A stretch of DNA of 64,000 bases, taken from the NCBI GenBank assembly GCA_947579605.1, contig OX388328.1:10767684-10831683 (forward strand). The letters run 5' to 3'. Source of the DNA: Athripsodes cinereus (Eukaryota; Arthropoda; Insecta; Trichoptera; Leptoceridae). Positions 1 through 14,300 of this stretch are shown here, piece by piece (within the stretch, counting starts at the first letter, position 1; each line of letters starts with the position of its first letter). Under the pieces are notes generated by a model that saw nothing but the letters and a program-made list of their open reading frames with translations, ran no database searches and had not been told where the DNA came from. A program made the translations under genes and the position numbers.

Positions 1-498
1 TTCTCGCAGTAGGTACCTTTTTCTATAATGTACCGGGTATTTGTACAGACTATTGTTTGTGTCAATATCGGATACTAAAACTGTTACGTGTTTGAATTTC
101 TCCCCCCGTCGCTGAATTTTCAAAATGGTATAAGAATTTGAAATATTACAAAAACTCCTCAGTTTTCTTAAAATATATTTACTCGATTTATTAAGTATCC
201 AGTAGTTTTACCGAATATCCAATACTTTATTACTGATATTGACAATTTTATTATATTCTATAATTCGCTGGTGGGCCGCAGACATACCGACAAAGGGCCG
301 CATGCGGCCCGCGGTTTGTGCATCGTTGCACTAATGGGTCGCAAGTGAATATTGAGTCGGCCCTAATGGGTGATTCACCACTGTATAACGTATTATTTAT
401 GGCCTTTTTTCTTATTTAAGACAGCTAAAAGGTGGGACCCAGGATTGGAATTTTTTGTTAAATGGATCAGAGCCCAGTCAACTTTGGGAACACCACTG
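1..498. mobile_element. hAT-like element remnant, left end outside window
   Basis: Positions 1-180 share long segments with the hAT-like element at 19992-20480: TACCTTTTTCTATAATGTAC, then GGGTATTTGTAC.GACTATTG, then the CCCCGTCGCT.AATTTTCAAA block. The order of blocks differs, so the copy is rearranged or partly duplicated. The right end ...AACTTTGGGAACACCACTG (to 498) is a CAGTGGTGTTCCCAAAGTT terminus on the minus strand. A GC-rich piece at 275-330 (GGGCCGCATGCGGCCCGC) resembles the one at 23630-23690. No gene lies between here and the last Cals exon seen. Confidence 0.65.
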
Positions 499-586
499 CT
501 CTAAGCATTTATGAGGTCTGATCGGTCCCATTAACAATATTTTACAAATGTGGTACTTTAAAAAAAAACATGACTTTTTTTCTTAC

Positions 587-3500
587 AGAGCTATCCATGA
601 TAGAGTCCATCTTGTCAGCCATACCAATGTGTACGTCCATCGGATGATGATGCTGCGAAGACTGCGCCGCAGGATCGTGTAGACGCTGTGGTTGCTGATC
701 TATATTGACGCTAGATCCTCCGTTCTTCAGGTGTGGGTGGATCACTGTCAACTGGAGGAATATGTCACATTATAATAAAAGAATAAATAAATAAATATGA
801 CTAATTGAGATTAAAGATATTTTGGAATTTATTTACCGAGGTTAAACATGATTTTTCATTATTATTATTTTTAATAAATCTTTATTGACCACACGATACT
901 GTTACAGTAGTACAATGATCAGAAAAATATAAATAATAGAAAGATAAAAAAACTATAAAAAAATGAGCAGTCAAATATAATATCCCTCAACTAAATACTA
1001 CATTTTGATGGTAACTCAATACCTCAAAAAATATAGGTAGCTTTCAAACATATTTTGAACTACTCCAGATTAATCATTCCAATTGATCACACTCATCCAT
1101 AGTCAACCTATTCGAATAGGTATTACCTAGGTAGGTATGTTGTATATGATACACATACATATGTGAACTTCCTTAAGGAGTGCACAACACAGAGTTTAGA
1201 ATTAAGGAAGTACAAAGTTTTTTCATTTTTCAATAAATATCTATCTATTCATCAGAGGAATTGCTACACATCTCAACACACTGAGAGAATTGAGAGGGTC
1301 CAGAACAAATTTCTTAGTCTTCTTAGTTTCAAATTGCATTTGACAATTACTGTCTTTCTGCCCAATATCATAAAATAATGAATTAGACGTACTGTGACTG
1401 ACATGATTTTTTTATATAATTTTTTTTTTAAAAGATATATCTGGATTTTTGTTATTAACCCAAATACAACCTTGTATACCTTTCACAGTAATCTACTAAA
1501 AGCTTGTTTTGTGAAAGGGGAGTTTGCCGGCACCTGGTATCGAAACACGGAACCCTTGTTCACGAGGTCGAGACTCTACCTCCAGGATACCAACGAACTC
1601 GAAATTATGAACAAAATTGTCGACTCTGCTGACTTGTTAAACAGACTTTACTTTAACTGCCCTACACGACGGACTAGAACCACATTGACATTTAAACAAC
1701 CTTCTTGCACGACCAACTATCTGCAGAGCTCATTCGTATACCGAGCATGTAACAATTTCAACTCATTTTTTAACAATATAAATATATTCGATACATCCTT
1801 GGGGTGTTTCAATGACACTATAAAAAGATCCCAGGTGACTTCAGTGTCGCGTGGGGTTTAATCATTTGATGCTTTCCTTTCTGCTCCAATTTCCTGTCAT
1901 ATTCCTTTATTCCCTTCTTGATTGGAGATGATTGATTGCACGTGCAAGTATATGTTTTTTTTTTCGTGTTTACTACAAAATGTTAATGTTGCATTATACT
2001 CTACAAAATAATATTTACAAACTTTGCTGGTTTGTTAATTGTTATTGATTTGTCCGTGTATTGTTATTTATGTTATAACTGTTTGTTTGTGAAAGAAAAT
2101 AAATAAATAAATAAAATCTTGAAGTGAATTTATTCCACAAAACAGCGCACAATAAATTGTCTAGTTATTATTATTATAAACCTAAATACATATCTATAAA
2201 CTTTTTACAGTAAGTTAAAACCTTGTGTCGTGAAAGGGGAGTTTGTCGGCACCTGGGATCAAACCGCGCACCTCTTGTATACGAGGCCAAGACCTTACCT
2301 CCAGGCTACCGACAAACTCAATTTGATTTGATATGTGAAGATATACAATGTATTTGTATTGTACTTACGGTCTGCACGTATTCATTACTGGTGAATCTGC
2401 CATTCAGCTCCGAGCAAGTCAGTTTGAAAACTCTATTGAGATAGTATGCCGGCTTCTTGTTGGTGTACTCAATCTGGTGCAGAACCTACACACAAAACAT
2501 AAATAAGTTAACCAGAGGAGGAGCAGAGTGATTCGCACTTATTGCGGAATGCATGTAATGTGAATGACCTGATGATGGCGAATGACAAGGCGATATACGT
2601 CGCTGCATACTGGAGTGGCAAGGTCTAAGGTCCTTGACCCGAAAAGTAAGTACATAGTAATAAGTTAACGATAGGTGTAATGTCTCAATTTTTTTTTATA
2701 TATATATTTTTACAGGATATTGTGTTTCAAAAAGAGTGGTGATCCTCAACAATGCTGGCAGAGCAGGGAAAAATCACATTGTTATTCATTAACTCATTGT
2801 TTTTTGAAAATGTTATGGGAATAACATTTATTTTGATGTCCCCCAGCGGATAAAAAGCAAAGGACCTTATTTCAATGAAATTAATATTAATCAATTTTTG
2901 AGCTTAAGCCTAAATATTTTTCATTAATTATATAGTATAGGCATTAACTTTGTAACACTTCATTTTAAATTATCAAATAAAATAAAATAAATATTTATTA
3001 TTTTTGTTTTATGTTACTGTTGAGTAAGACTAACGCACGACCGGTTTCGCGGACTCCGAGTTTGCATCATCAGGTGCTGATCTATAGTATAGATGATGCA
3101 AACTCGGAGTCCGGTTAGTCTTACTCAACAGTAACACATAACAAAAATAATAAATATTTATTTTATTTTATTTGATAATCTAAATATTTTTATTCATATT
3201 TATTGCAAGTTGAATCTGGACTTGAAATGAACCCAAATACACCCTCAATGGGAATACGGAATATGTCTGTGGTGATTTGGATCAAATTTCTCGATTGAAA
3301 GTCTGAAACTGTACCATCGGGCTACTGACTACCTGATCACAGTTAAATTAGTTAATAAAAACTACTTTTATTATTACCGGCAATCCACCCGGTAAAAACT
3401 ACTTGACCACAGTTTAATCAGTTAAAAAGGATTACTTGATTACAGTTTAATCAGTTAAAAAAGATTACTTGATTACAGTTTAATCAGTTAAAAAAGACTA

Positions 3501-5376
3501 CCTGATCACAGTTAAATCAGTTAAAAAAAGACTACTTGAGAAGGGATGTTAACCATGTAACAGTCACAAGTAATTTTTTTGTAACAATGTATTTGTACTA
3601 TGCTATTATATTATCTGTTACATGTCTTTAAAAAATTACTATTGATTTAGGTAAACCTTTGCCATCTACGGTCAAATTAATACTAGTGCAAAAATTATGA
3701 AATCGACAGCAATTTTTCAAAAGTTCAGTAATGGATAATACACAGTTTAAATACACAGATAGTTGAAGATTAACAAATTATTACTGGTACCTCTTCATAA
3801 CTGTCCACGGAATCAGCCCCTCCTAAGATAACTCCGTCCCTGTTGACGGTAGCCCTGATATCATGATGCAGAGGGATATCGGTAGCTCCCTTAATACCCA
3901 GAGCCTCGTGATCAGGATTAAGAGCGGGGTAAACCGACACAACGCACGAATCCAACTTCTGGGCTGCTTTTTCTATCAACAAAAAAATTGACATTGATAA
4001 ATATGGAATTGTATAAAATAAAATAATATACAACATTTTGTGTATTTGCATTATAATTGTATTTATTTATTTAATCTTTGACTGATTGCAAGCTCTTATC
4101 GTTTTAATGGTTGACTGGAAGAAATAGCTGGACAATGAGCCTGCTTTTTGACATATATAAAGTTGTTAACCATGTGTACCAATTTATTACAATAAATGAT
4201 ATACAAAAATACATTCACATAAAGAATAATTGTGAGTTTATTGCAAAAGGTGCAATTTGTTCCAACTAATCCAAAGAAACAAACTAAAAATCAATGTATT
4301 TGATTATCATAAACTATTTAATGAATTTAATTACACTTGGTGATCTCAAAGGGAATGTCGAGGGGTAAAATAAATAAACATTGCTATTTTTACCTTTTGG
4401 TGTGGTTCTATCAGAACTAAGTACTTGCACGGTGATGTTGGAGAAGACACGTACGCTGGCTCGGAAGTGAGCGTAGTCGCACGGTGTGTTGGACACACCG
4501 CTGATTAGGATCGTGGGCGTCTGCGGCTGCAGAACCATGATGTAGGATTCAGACGGGCGCACCTTTACCGTGTCTCCATTCTCACAACTATAATAACACC
4601 AAAATACACATCAGTATTTAGCATAACATATACAATTCAGCGATGAGGCATACGCTATCTGAAATTTTAAATAAATTTTACGCACAGGAAGCGCAACCTT
4701 TCTTTTAAAATGAGTATCAGTATTTAGCACATTTAATTCAGTGATGAGGCACGTCACTTATTACGAATTTCAAAGTAAATTTTATGCACAGAAAAGATAA
4801 CTTTTTAAAAATGAATCTGATATAGTTATAACGCCAAATATCCTTACAGTACACAATGCGAATTGATTTATAGTACAGTGACCTTGAAATGCACTAGCAT
4901 TTAGCACGCAAAACGACTTTTTAATGTTGTCCAATAATAATAATGATAATGTGCTAGTATCGTAAGGGTGAAGTAGGTCGGCAGCAGATTTTTCAATTGT
5001 TAGCCTGGAAATCCAGTATCAGGCTACCGGCCACATCAAATAATTGGTATTTGTAAAACATAACACACAGCAAGATATTCAACATTTTTAATTCAGAAGT
5101 GATGAGGAACACTGCCACCCATTCTGAAAGTCATGCGTATGACCGTATGTTCATAACACACATTATATGCAAACCACAGCTACCTTTATATGAGAGACGC
5201 CTTGATGGTATAGATAGAGTATAGAGATAGTATATTTACTTACATGACAGAAGTGGCAATATGTATATTCCTCCTGCCCGGTGTTGGGAACATGCGGGAG
5301 TTTGTGTAGGTCACCTTCCTCAGCAGGGATTCCATGTCCTTTACATTCTCAGCCTCAATGGCGACGGAGTTCAAGT
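587..5376 (-). CDS. Cals: Cals exons 12-16: membrane-proximal ectodomain
   Basis: Exons 5376-5244, 4587-4394, 3972-3791, 2485-2369 and 751-587 encode residues 577-840. Family landmarks are YTNSRMFPTPGRR, SYIMVLQPQTPTILISGV, LDSCVVSVYP, VDSYEEVLHQIEYTN and FKLTCSELNGRFTSNEY. Exon 16 begins LTVIHPH at acceptor 752-753. The nearer AG at 745-746 would put a stop at once, so it was not chosen. Exon 16 then encodes a Gln/His-rich stretch ending MADKMDSIMDSS before donor 586-585. The next exon, expected to hold the transmembrane helix, is outside the window. Confidence 0.9.
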
Positions 5377-8300
5377 CTAATAAAAATAAAATGTAAATGT
5401 AGAATGTATAACAAATTGAACAGTTATAAGAAAGTATAACAAAATATGATAATTACATATTAGCCATGTCCACACTTGTAAAACTAACTATGAGAGAGAT
5501 AAGAGTAGTAAATAGTGAGGATATCAGGAGAATGAGTGGACGTGAGAGGAGTGTTGTGATAGAATGCGTGTAAATAAGTTGCGATAATTTGGACATGTTG
5601 TGCGACTGGATGATAAAGAGGATGTATTTATCTAAAAGAGGGTGTGTGAGAAAGTGTGAACGTTCAAGAACTATGTGGCTTGATGATGTGGAATCAAATT
5701 CTCAAGAACAAATGTGTTGAGTAAAAGAAATCGCATGAGTGAGAGAAATTAAATGAATATGTAAGGATAGATTATTATGGTGTTCAATTCTCTCTGGCTA
5801 CCCAAATTGGAATATTGCTTGAGAATATAGATATAGATAGGTTTTGATGTTAAGTGATCAAGTTTTTGCACATCATCTTTTCTAACGTTCAATTGTGCAC
5901 AAGACTTCATGTCATATGCAACTAAATGAAATAAATATAATATGTATGTATAATGTACTTACATAGTCCAGGTGAGACGCTGAGCCCCTCTCTGCACTGC
6001 GCCAGACACTCCAGCTGTTGTCTACCTTCTGTAGCTCCCACCAGGACACTGAGACCAGCCAGAGATCCCTTCATGTAGTGCTTCATCTTGCCCTCAGATC
6101 CTATAAAACAACATATCATTAAAGATAGGCTGGAAGAGATTGCTCAAGGCTATGTCACATGGCTAAATTTTGATGCACGTTATCAAGTCACGCATATAGA
6201 CATACTTATATTTACCTAACAACCAATCACATGCACACACGTCAACACAATCCTTAACAACAATGCACACAACGGTACGCCCATACAAGTTTAGAAATTT
6301 AATTCACCTTGCCAGCAAGCTCCCACTGTGAGTGTTGTATTGATTCCTTTAGTGAGATGCAGAGGCCAATCGTCGATGACTTCAGGATTCTTGGGCTCGG
6401 CGTGATGCTGTCTACCGTCCACGTACAACTCAACAGTCGGGAAGCGCATATTCACGGAATAGTGATGCCATTCATTGTCGCAGACCTGAACATAAAACAA
6501 AGTTTTTTTTATTACATACTCAGAATAGGAACCAGTCTTTTTCATTCAGAGTGATTCTACCACAAACAAGTTGCTTCTTTCCATGACATGCCTCAATACA
6601 CAATAATCCTTTTCAAATTACATCCCAGGTGCCGGACAACTCCTCTTTCACTACACAAGCTTTTAGCTTACTGTAAAAAATGTATAAGGTTGTATTTGGG
6701 TGCATAACTAAAACCCAGGCACATCTTTGTAAAAAAGAAAAAGTAAAATTAGGAACGGCGTATTGTGAGAGAGAATAAAATATGTACCCACCTGGGGCTA
6801 TGAAAACATGCCACATCAAGAAATTGTGTTTTACGTGTAGCAAATTGAGTTCTTAGGTTTGGTTTGTGGAGGGGGTTTGGAGGTTTGCAACTTTAATTTA
6901 AATGCCATTTTGTCTAGCTTGAGTTGATAGTCTTTTTTTTAAGCATCGTGACATTCGACTGTTTGTTGACAAAGTATTCTAGATTCTCATAGAGACACGT
7001 CATCTTTATCTCTTTCTTACCTGTGGTATCTTCCACCTCCACTCGGCTGGCCTGAAGATGTTAAGGTCTCCCTCACTGAAGTCTCTTCTGAGCAGCAGAA
7101 TCAGGCGACAGTTCCTCACAAACAGAGCGTAGTGGTGACGGTTCATCTCTTAACAATCAGAAAAAATGATTGATTAATTATAATTAGACAAAATTAATGA
7201 TTAATGAGGAAAAAAAAAAGAAATAGTGATAGTAGGGACAAAAATCTTCTTAAATTAACATAATTTTGTAATAAGTTGCGATGGTTTGATGAATGATGAA
7301 AGGATGATGATGAATGTATATTTGAATATAAGAAGAGGTATAAGACGTCTTGAGAATAATGTCGCATATGATCGCGTGGATCAAATTCTCACGGACGCTA
7401 ACGTGTTGAGTATGAGGATAACTCCATGTGCATGCACGAGGAATTGAGCGAATGTGAATGAAACAGGAGAAGTGTGTAGGAATAAATTGATGTGGAATTT
7501 CATTCTCTTTGCATATTTTGTAGAATAATAGGTACTCTAGTTTCACTATAAAGTATGTGTGGTCTCCAAAATAGTCCACTCTTTCCTGTAAATTTTAATT
7601 GTCCTACGAATAATGTATATAAGTTATTACTTGTTTTATTAAACAAAACAATGAAAATAATGAGTTTGTCGGTAGCCTGGTGGTAGAGTCTCGACCTCAT
7701 GTACATGAGCTTCACGGTTCAATCCTAGGTGCCGACAAACTCCCCTTTCACGACACAAGCTTTTAGCTTACTGTGAAAGGTGTACAAGGTTGTATTAGGG
7801 TTTATAACAGAATCCCAGATACATCATTAAAAAAAAAAACAATCTTGACGAAAAAAGAAGCTAAATGTTCACAAAAGTTGCGCAGTTTTAAGAATATCCA
7901 GTGGAAGACCACAACATTGCCGCAGGAAAAAATTAAGTATATAAAAACTTATTTAAGATATAAAAATGAGATAAAATAGCAAAAGTGTTTAAAGCATTTG
8001 CACTTACTGTGATCATCAGCCAAGCATATGATGTGTTCCTTCTGATGTTTGTCCATATCGGGATGCTCTACGTGCTTCATCCACGTGGATATGCTGAATG
8101 TGTTGGCCAGGGTGTGGTTCAGAACTGTCTCGGGGATGATGGCCGCAGTGGTTGCACCGTCAAACGAAAAGATCTGGTCAGATTCATGGCCTGGGAGAGA
8201 AGAAAAAGACTTAAATATAAATTTCTCACAGATTATTTTTAAATCAACCGAGCGCCATTTCTCAGTATGATTTACAGACGCGGATCTTAATCTAAAATGT

Positions 8301-11300
8301 TATTTGGTGGTGTCTTAAAAACATTATTTTAATATGTATTCTACAAAATAAATTACAGTTGGTTTACTGGCTGTGTCGCATTTGTCAAACACGATGGTAT
8401 TGTGATAGGCTAACGTGACACATACCTTCATCAGTTTTAAGTGACTTGGTCCATTCGGCTCCAGCACCAGGACTTGGCAGAAGATCCACAGATTGAGAAC
8501 TGGCACCTGGAACACAAGAAACAAATGAACTATAAAACAAAACAAACTCAAGACTTTATTTATAAATTTTTAGTTTACAATATTGCATAAAGAGTCTTTT
8601 ACTAAGTCTTAATTAAAAACAGACACATTTAGGCTAACACACGTTCAAACTAAATATCTCGCACAACTCACCACATATTCTCCTCTGACTATGTACAGAG
8701 TACGTATCTCTATCGCATCCCTTGCCAATGTGCGAACTCTTCAACGTCACGATCGAGCGCAACCTCTGTGTGGCGGACGATGATCCAGAATCGCTTCCGT
8801 CGTTGCTTGTGTTGTCATTATTGTTATTATTATTATTGGAGCCCTGTTGACTGCAACGCGTCGCCACACACTCGTCGAGCGTGGCAGCGGGGAACAGAGA
8901 CAGTGGGCCGCCGCCTGGTGGGTAATCAATACGCTCAGCCACACCTGTGGAAAGAAAATGATAAATTAATTTACCACCCATCCTGAATGTCTTATTTTTT
9001 TATTGGTATGGAGAGGAAAGCTTGCATGTTTATTACATGCAGTTAATCTGCTGGCTACTACCCTACATGTAGGATATGCCGTGATGGTATGGATAGATAG
9101 ATAGTCTGCTGGCTATGCCAATTGTGGGAGATGCCGTGATGGTACAGACAGACACACAGTTTATTTCACTATCAAATGCATGTTACTGTGTTATCAAGGT
9201 TTTTACAATGGCTGTACTGTCCAACCACATATGTAGATATTCCAGGGATAAGAGCAGTTGTCTATTTGACGAGATAGGGCACCTGCACATCGGGATTTTA
9301 CTTCAGCTTTCCACACACGGGGTATTTTGGCCGGCCAGCCCTTTAGGCTGCCCACTATGGCACCTTCGGTATGGACAAGATTTGTTAAGTGTAGAATTTT
9401 GGATAAATGGAAGTCCCCAGACTTCTGCGGTATCTGGGTGCACGGTGGGTCCTTCAATGTAGGTTCAGCTTTCAGAAGGGCGGTTTCCTATTTTTATATT
9501 AGTTCTTAAATGTAATTTTATTTTTCTTGTAATCAAATTACATTTAAGAGAGAACCACTTTTTATTCACAGATATTTCAGGAGTCCTATCTACAGTAAAA
9601 AATAAATAAGACACTTTTGAAATGAGTGAAAAAATTACAACTCCCACTTACCCTTCCATCCGGCATTGCACTGTCTGTTGACTTTGATGGTGACCATAAC
9701 TGGAACAGACTGTCTCATGCCGCAGTCGTAAGCCACAACAGATAGGATATGATTGTGCGAGCGCTCATAGTCCAAATTCTCAGTGTTGCGAATCACACCT
9801 GCAATTGTATAAAATTTTATTAACATTATAATGAACCATATTCTGAAATGTCCTTTGTATGGCTTTGAGTTAGAGGACCTACATAATCAATGTCACCATT
9901 GACACAACAAACTGGCTGAGAATTTTACCATTGAATCTTTAGCACTAGAATGCCAAATGCATTAAAACATTTAAAAGAACTTGTCTTGGCACGTTTTTAA
10001 AGTGAAACAAAACTGTGTATAAGTAAATTCTAAAAAAACAACAATAAAATATAGTTTAGAACGATACCGTTTAAGATTAGAAGGGCTTTATTTTATTTTT
10101 TGAGATGAATCTGGTATTGAAATAAACCCAAAACGCTCTCACAGTACAATGTTCATGTGTCGTAAAGCAGGAGTATATCGGCAGGCAAGAGAAATCGAAC
10201 CCTAAATTTTCCAATTAACAGCTCGAGACTCTGCCATCATCTACCAAATGGTCACAACATTTTACGGGTTTCTCTCCCGCAATAAATTTGCCCATCACAC
10301 AAAATCATTTTGTATCACTATTAAATATGGGTGAGCAGTGGTGTATAATGACCGCACATACCTTCATTGTCAATGAGGAAGGGCTGATCGGCCGTGAGTA
10401 TCTCGTACTTGCAAACATCACCGTATTTAGGTGTGCAGTCTCTGTCTGTAGCAGACACTCTCACAATTTCCGGATAGAGGCGTCCCTCCTCAACCTCGCG
10501 AACGTACGAAGACTCTTCAAACACGGGGGGATACTCGTTGATGTCCACGACAGTGATGTGAACGACGGCTCTGTGAAGAATGATGTTTTATTTATTTATT
10601 CATTCTTTATTGTACATTGATCAAAATACATACTATTTTATAAAGAAATGCATTCAAATTAGATATAATCAATATACAGAAGGTGAGTTTATCCTGAAGG
10701 CACAATCTCTTCCAACTAACCCAAATATACAAGATTTAGACACAATTTATTGTACTCAATATTATTGTCATATGTGAACAATTTATTATAATAATTGACC
10801 TGTATGTAAACTAATAGGTAATGGCAATCATCATCATTATGAAAAATGGGTAAGTGTAATCAATGTGTAACAAATGGTCAACTGTAACCAATTACAATAA
10901 ATGACCAATTGTAATCAATTCCTAATTTATGAACAATCATGACCAGTGCGTAGAAAATGGTGAATTGCAATAAGTGTATATAAAAAGGTCATTCATTTTC
11001 GGCAATCAGAAATCTCTGTTACAACTCTTTTGTTAGTTTTGATAATTAATTAAAAGAACAATTTTAAAATAAACAACAGAAACAAGATAACATTGTTTTT
11101 AACGAGACATTTTACTTACTTATCTCATTATCATTATGTAAACCAAACATAGAGTGACAAATATTTGTACTTACGTGTTAGAGTAGCTTCCATCGCAACC
11201 GACAGCGGCAATGTCAAACTTGTAGTTGCGTCTCTTCTCGCAGTTGAGGCTGTGACGTACTCGCAACGTTGCCTCATTGCCGTTGGTCACCACAACCTGA

Positions 11301-14300
11301 GAGGGAGGAAGAGAAGCAAATAGTCATAAATAATAATAAAAATAAATTCATTCAATTCATCATCAGATAATGATGAATTGAATGAAAAGATATACTAATT
11401 TAGATATTTCGTCCCTCTTCTGACTAACATTCGTATCTGCCTAAATGTAAATTGTTCAGGAGAGCGTCTTTGTGTTTTGCCGTGCATATTTTCGTCTTTC
11501 CTAGTTATTTATTATTATTATTTATTGTATTCTTCACTGTACATTGTTTACAATAATACAAATTAACAAAGAAAATATCATTTATACAATTCAATGCACA
11601 GAGGGCGAGTTTATCGCTAAAATGCGATGTCTTCCAACTAACCCAAGTTATATGATACAGTGTAAATATATTACATTATTTTATTTGTACCTATTCTTAT
11701 ATATCTCAGAATCATTTTTGTGTTGAAATTTTGAGGAATTTGTAGATACGACAACACATTTTATTTAGAATAATTCGTAAATAAGACAACAATTCAGAAG
11801 GCTATTCCAGGATAACGGTAACAGTTACAGGTGTGATCTTCAGTGAGAACATGCAGGGCACATATAAATACATTGGTGATCATAACTCGATTTCGCCAAA
11901 AATGTCAGATACGCCAGTTAGTCAGAAGAGGGACGATTTGTAACAACTGTGGCATGTTTTGCTTTTTAATACTTAAAAAAATACACACAAAAAGGTAGTT
12001 TCAAACTTGGACCGCGATTCTGACACATTTGTGTTTTGGTAATTACTGTGTTTTTACTTAGCAAGGCAGTATACTTGTCACTAAGCTTTACCTAGCAAGT
12101 AAATACAACCGAGTTATCATTCTGTGTTTTTTTTTATCTAATTTATCACATCAAGAATAAGCTGTTGTTCGGATTTGGCCGGTGAGCCACAGTTTGGGGA
12201 CCCCTGATGGTGAAGTCACGGACACCTTGGGTACGATTCCACCCGCTGCCGACCTTCACAAGACAAGCGTATTGCTTTCTGTAAGAGTGGTTAGGGTGTA
12301 TTTGATTTTACTAAAAACTCGGATCATTTAAGCCCCACACATTGGCGCGTTGTTGAGGCAATAGAATCGGTTAGAGATAAACAATATTTATCACCAAGTT
12401 TCAGATTGTAACAAGTTCAGTGACAGTGAGTTGACATCAGGCAACATTGCATTTTCCCAACAAACGAGTGAGAGCACACTGAACAGTATTTTGTTGTCAC
12501 TACACGGTGTTGCAGCATGGCATGTGTATTTGTCAATTTACACAGGGATCAAATGACACCATATACATAGATAGATAGATAGATGTATTCAGATAGGAGG
12601 ACAGTGTAAACACACCGTTATCTCGCACAATAACACCGATGCTTGCCAAACACTGATGAAAAAATTATCTTGGTAACCATCGCATCGCAGAGTAGTGTAG
12701 CGTAACCCAAAATGCATCTTTTCATCACCTCTGTCTGATTTAATGGACAGGATTAGAAGTAAAGAAATTTTACCTCAAATGGCGCCTCTCCGTGGTGCTT
12801 ATTGTTGAGTATGAGGAATGAGCAGATGTGTCCCCGCGCTCTGATGGGTGGTGTCACCTCCACAACAGTCTCATTCTCCTTGATCAGACCGTGGTAGCCA
12901 TTCTCCAAGTCGACCAGGTCCAGGTATGGGATAGCTGTAACAAAGAAAACAATCAAACAATTAATTAACGTTGTTTTATTAACATTTTTATCATTGTATC
13001 TTTTCGTTTCAAAGACACTGATTCCACTATCTCAAAACAGATTTTATCTAGTGTGAGAATGTAATTTCTTCACTACTAGAGAACTGAACAGTACTATATA
13101 CTTTTATAAGATTCTTTTCATAACATTGTTAAAGTCACCCACTATTTTCAGTAAGTTTTCGAGTGTCCTACTGTAAGACAGTTATTTGTAAAACAATATG
13201 TAACCACCGAACTACCAGTACTTCCAGAAGAACCTAAGCACACATTACCCTAAGTAAATTATGTCTCAAAGCAATAACGGGATTCCTAACGGGTCACTGC
13301 AGACTCAAGGAACACTAACCCAAACTGGGACTTGAAGACGACGGCACCTTTAGATTCTGTGAAGTAGAGGCCAAGACATCTCGGTATCTCATGGCAGATT
13401 ACAATGCCGTAGGATTCTCAAGAATCAAAACCCTACGCAGGCACTGGGTAGAAGTGGAATCTCTCCACACCTTGGATCCCCTCAAGATTCTAGACTTCAT
13501 AAGATGTCTAGGACTTGAGGGTTCGTTTTAACTGGCAACATTAGGAAAGCTGATTAGGGGGAGTACAACAGATCTTATAGGTCACAGTGCATAATATACC
13601 CTATATATTAAAATAAATTAAATAAAACATCATTTGTTTTACATCTTCAATTCAGTGTCACATTGACCTTGACGGTGGTAAGTTCTCCGTCTTGCAGTTG
13701 CGTTTGCTCATTGCGGTAGAAATAATTAGCTCGCAATTTGCTTGCCACAAACTAGGGTGCAACGTTACCGAAGGCACAACAAAAAGAAAGAAAGATCGCT
13801 CATCTTCAATTCAGTGATGAAGTATGCCTTCCATCTTGAATATCTTAAACTCTTATCGACAAAAAGAGGACGAAATGCACGTTTGGTCTTCTGGTTACCC
13901 TACTTGTGGAAAACTGCATGATGGTATGAATGAAAAAAAGAAAAAGCATTCAAGACAATTTTTTTTAACGCTTACACATTTTTGCTTGAATCTAAATACA
14001 CATTAAAGTTTATGGATATTTTATCATTTACTATCAAAATGATTCGCATTATGGAATGCATTTATACAATACAATATAATGCATTGCATTGCATTCACAA
14101 TGATGTCATCTTGCTCAGTACACGGTAGAGAGGCAGAGATACATACAACAAGTCTCAGTACTAAAACAACATTCTCTTACAACTATATTATTTACATACA
14201 AATAAAACCACAATACAACTAATACAGATCTGCATACTGTCGGCGGGTCCATGAAACCTCCCATGTGCTAATTTTATCCAAAATGAGATATTCCAAAGCA

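Noticed and set aside
745..746. Nearer AG as the Cals exon-16 acceptor
   Set aside because: It would place TGA immediately in frame; the AG at 752-753 gives LTVIHPH, in line with the family.
3324..3540. Regularly repeated 33-bp unit resembling a CRISPR array
   Set aside because: The units are contiguous with no unique spacers and lie in an animal intron; it is a minisatellite.
9203..9457. An 84-codon minus-strand frame between Cals exons 5 and 6
   Set aside because: It is on the Cals strand but would need splice sites I do not see, exon 5 joins exon 6 in frame without it, and it has no family similarity; probably an old repeat.
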